Source: Clostridium bornimense (lineage in GTDB: Bacteria; Bacillota; Clostridia; Clostridiales; Clostridiaceae). Taken from it: DNA of 64,000 bases. The notes below the pieces were generated by a model. It searched no databases. It had not been told where the DNA came from and was given only the letters and a program-made list of their open reading frames with translations. The stretch is taken from NCBI RefSeq assembly GCF_000577895.1, contig NZ_HG917868.1, positions 1,798,001-1,862,000 of the forward strand. The letters run 5' to 3'. Shown piece after piece: positions 63,236 through 64,000 of the stretch; within the stretch, counting starts at the first letter, position 1, and the number at the start of each line of letters is the position of its first letter. Both the position numbers and the translations under genes were made by a program.

Positions 63236-64000
63236 TTATTCTTCTACTTTTTTACTTTTTATATCTATCTTCCAACCAGTTAACTTAGCAGCAAGTCTTA
63301 CGTTTTGACCTTCCTTACCAATTGCTAATGATAATTGACTTTCATCAACAACAACTACTGCTTCTTTATTTTCTTCATCTGTTATAATTACTTCCAATAC
63401 ATTTGCAGGAGATAACGCATTTGAAATATATTCTTCTGGTAGCTTACTCCATTTAATTATATCTATCTTTTCATTTTTTAATTCATTAACAATATTTTGT
63501 ACTCTAGTTCCTTTAGGACCAACACAAGCACCCATTGCATCTACATCTTCATCATTAGAATAAACAGCAATTTTTGTTCTAGAACCTGGTTCTCTAGCTA
63601 TAGACTTAATTTCAACTGTTCCATCATATATTTCTGGTACTTCTAATTCAAATAATCTTTTAACTAAATCCTTATGAGTTCTTGATACAACTACTTGTGC
63701 ACCTTTTGTTGTATTTTTAACTTCTACAACATATAGTTTTATTTGTTCATTGAACTTATAATCCTCACCTGGAATTTGTTCATTTGGTCCTAAAACAGTT
63801 TCTATTTTATCTAAATTTAATAAAATAGTATTTTTATCTTTTCTAAGTACTGTTCCTGTTATTAAGTCATGTTCTTTTTGAATATAATAATTATATATAT
63901 TAGCTCTCTCAGCTTCCTTGATTCTTTGAATAACCACTTGTCTTGCTGATTGTGCAGCCACTCTACCAAAATCTTTTGGAGTAACTTCAATATTAACTAC
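63236..64000 (-). CDS. nusA: Transcription factor NusA (5' end outside window)
   Basis: 255 codons are visible; the frame runs off the right edge (VVNIEVTPKDFGR precedes the AAQSARQVVIQRIKEAER motif), so an internal GTG at 63961 is not the true start. Visible domains are S1 (GTVLRKDKNTILLNLD) and two KH domains (AVYSNDEDVDAMGACVGPKG, LSLAIGKEGQNVRLAAKLTG). NusA regulates pausing and termination. First visible gene of the operon running to ribF. Confidence 0.95.
   Translation of the reverse strand, partial: VVNIEVTPKDFGRVAAQSARQVVIQRIKEAERANIYNYYIQKEHDLITGTVLRKDKNTILLNLDKIETVLGPNEQIPGEDYKFNEQIKLYVVEVKNTTKGAQVVVSRTHKDLVKRLFELEVPEIYDGTVEIKSIAREPGSRTKIAVYSNDEDVDAMGACVGPKGTRVQNIVNELKNEKIDIIKWSKLPEEYISNALSPANVLEVIITDEENKEAVVVVDESQLSLAIGKEGQNVRLAAKLTGWKIDIKSKKVEE

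Noticed and set aside
1-64000. CRISPR arrays, insertion sequences, tRNA or rRNA genes, phage attachment sites
   Set aside because: No regularly spaced repeats, transposase-like proteins, terminal inverted repeats or tRNA-like cloverleaf sequences were noticed on either strand.

Overview
AT-rich DNA from a motile, spore-forming, Gram-positive anaerobe, most likely a Clostridium sensu stricto. The evidence is spoVS, the nusA-rnpM-rplGA-infB-rbfA and recA/rny/spoVS gene orders, strong AGGAGG-type ribosome binding sites, and very low GC throughout. No tRNA, rRNA, CRISPR array or insertion sequence was found. All genes but one (a small DUF378 membrane protein at 42909) are on the minus strand, so transcription runs from high to low coordinates.

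Right part (41.3-64 kb), housekeeping. The nusA-rnpM-rplGA-infB-rbfA-nrnA-truB-ribF translation/RNA operon is followed by rpsO, pnp, aspartate kinase, a ClpP-like TepA, ftsK/spoIIIE, rimO-pgsA, recA (sigma-A promoter plus LexA box), rny, spoVS, an aspartate aminotransferase, HPr and purB. Most units end in clear rho-independent terminators.

Middle (31.2-41.2 kb), late flagellar genes. A sigma-D promoter drives flgM-flgN-flgK-flgL-fliW-csrA-flaG-(74 aa ORF)-fliS-fliD-fliT. Two tandem flagellin genes follow, each with its own sigma-D promoter and terminator. Each flagellin leader starts with a small hairpin presenting a CsrA-type ACAGGGAAGT motif. With fliW and csrA a few kb upstream, this gives the FliW-CsrA-flagellin homeostasis circuit in one locus.

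Left-middle (6.7-31.1 kb), a flagellin glycosylation island. It contains a Maf (DUF115) flagellin glycosyltransferase, pseudaminic-acid genes (pseG, pseI, pseC, pseF, a PseB-like dehydratase and a second SDR), five further glycosyltransferases, two methyltransferases, a second sugar aminotransferase, a soluble sulfatase-fold protein, and ATP-grasp and HAD proteins present both as a fusion and as a split pair. It also holds a divergent third flagellin and an unknown helical protein. No PseH-type acetyltransferase was seen. Four sigma-D-like promoters lie in the island, tying glycan synthesis to flagellin expression. Six otherwise unrelated proteins share one small Rossmann-like module fused at either end. 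Two gene remnants point to past rearrangement.

Far left (1-6.4 kb), the early basal-body/export operon flgB-flgC-fliE-fliF-fliG-fliH-fliI-fliJ and the beginning of what is probably fliK, cut by the window edge.

The most unusual content is the 13-31 kb modular glycan set: the recurrent Rossmann module and the duplicated ATP-grasp/HAD pair look like parts of an uncharacterised route that decorates a nonulosonate-type flagellin glycan.
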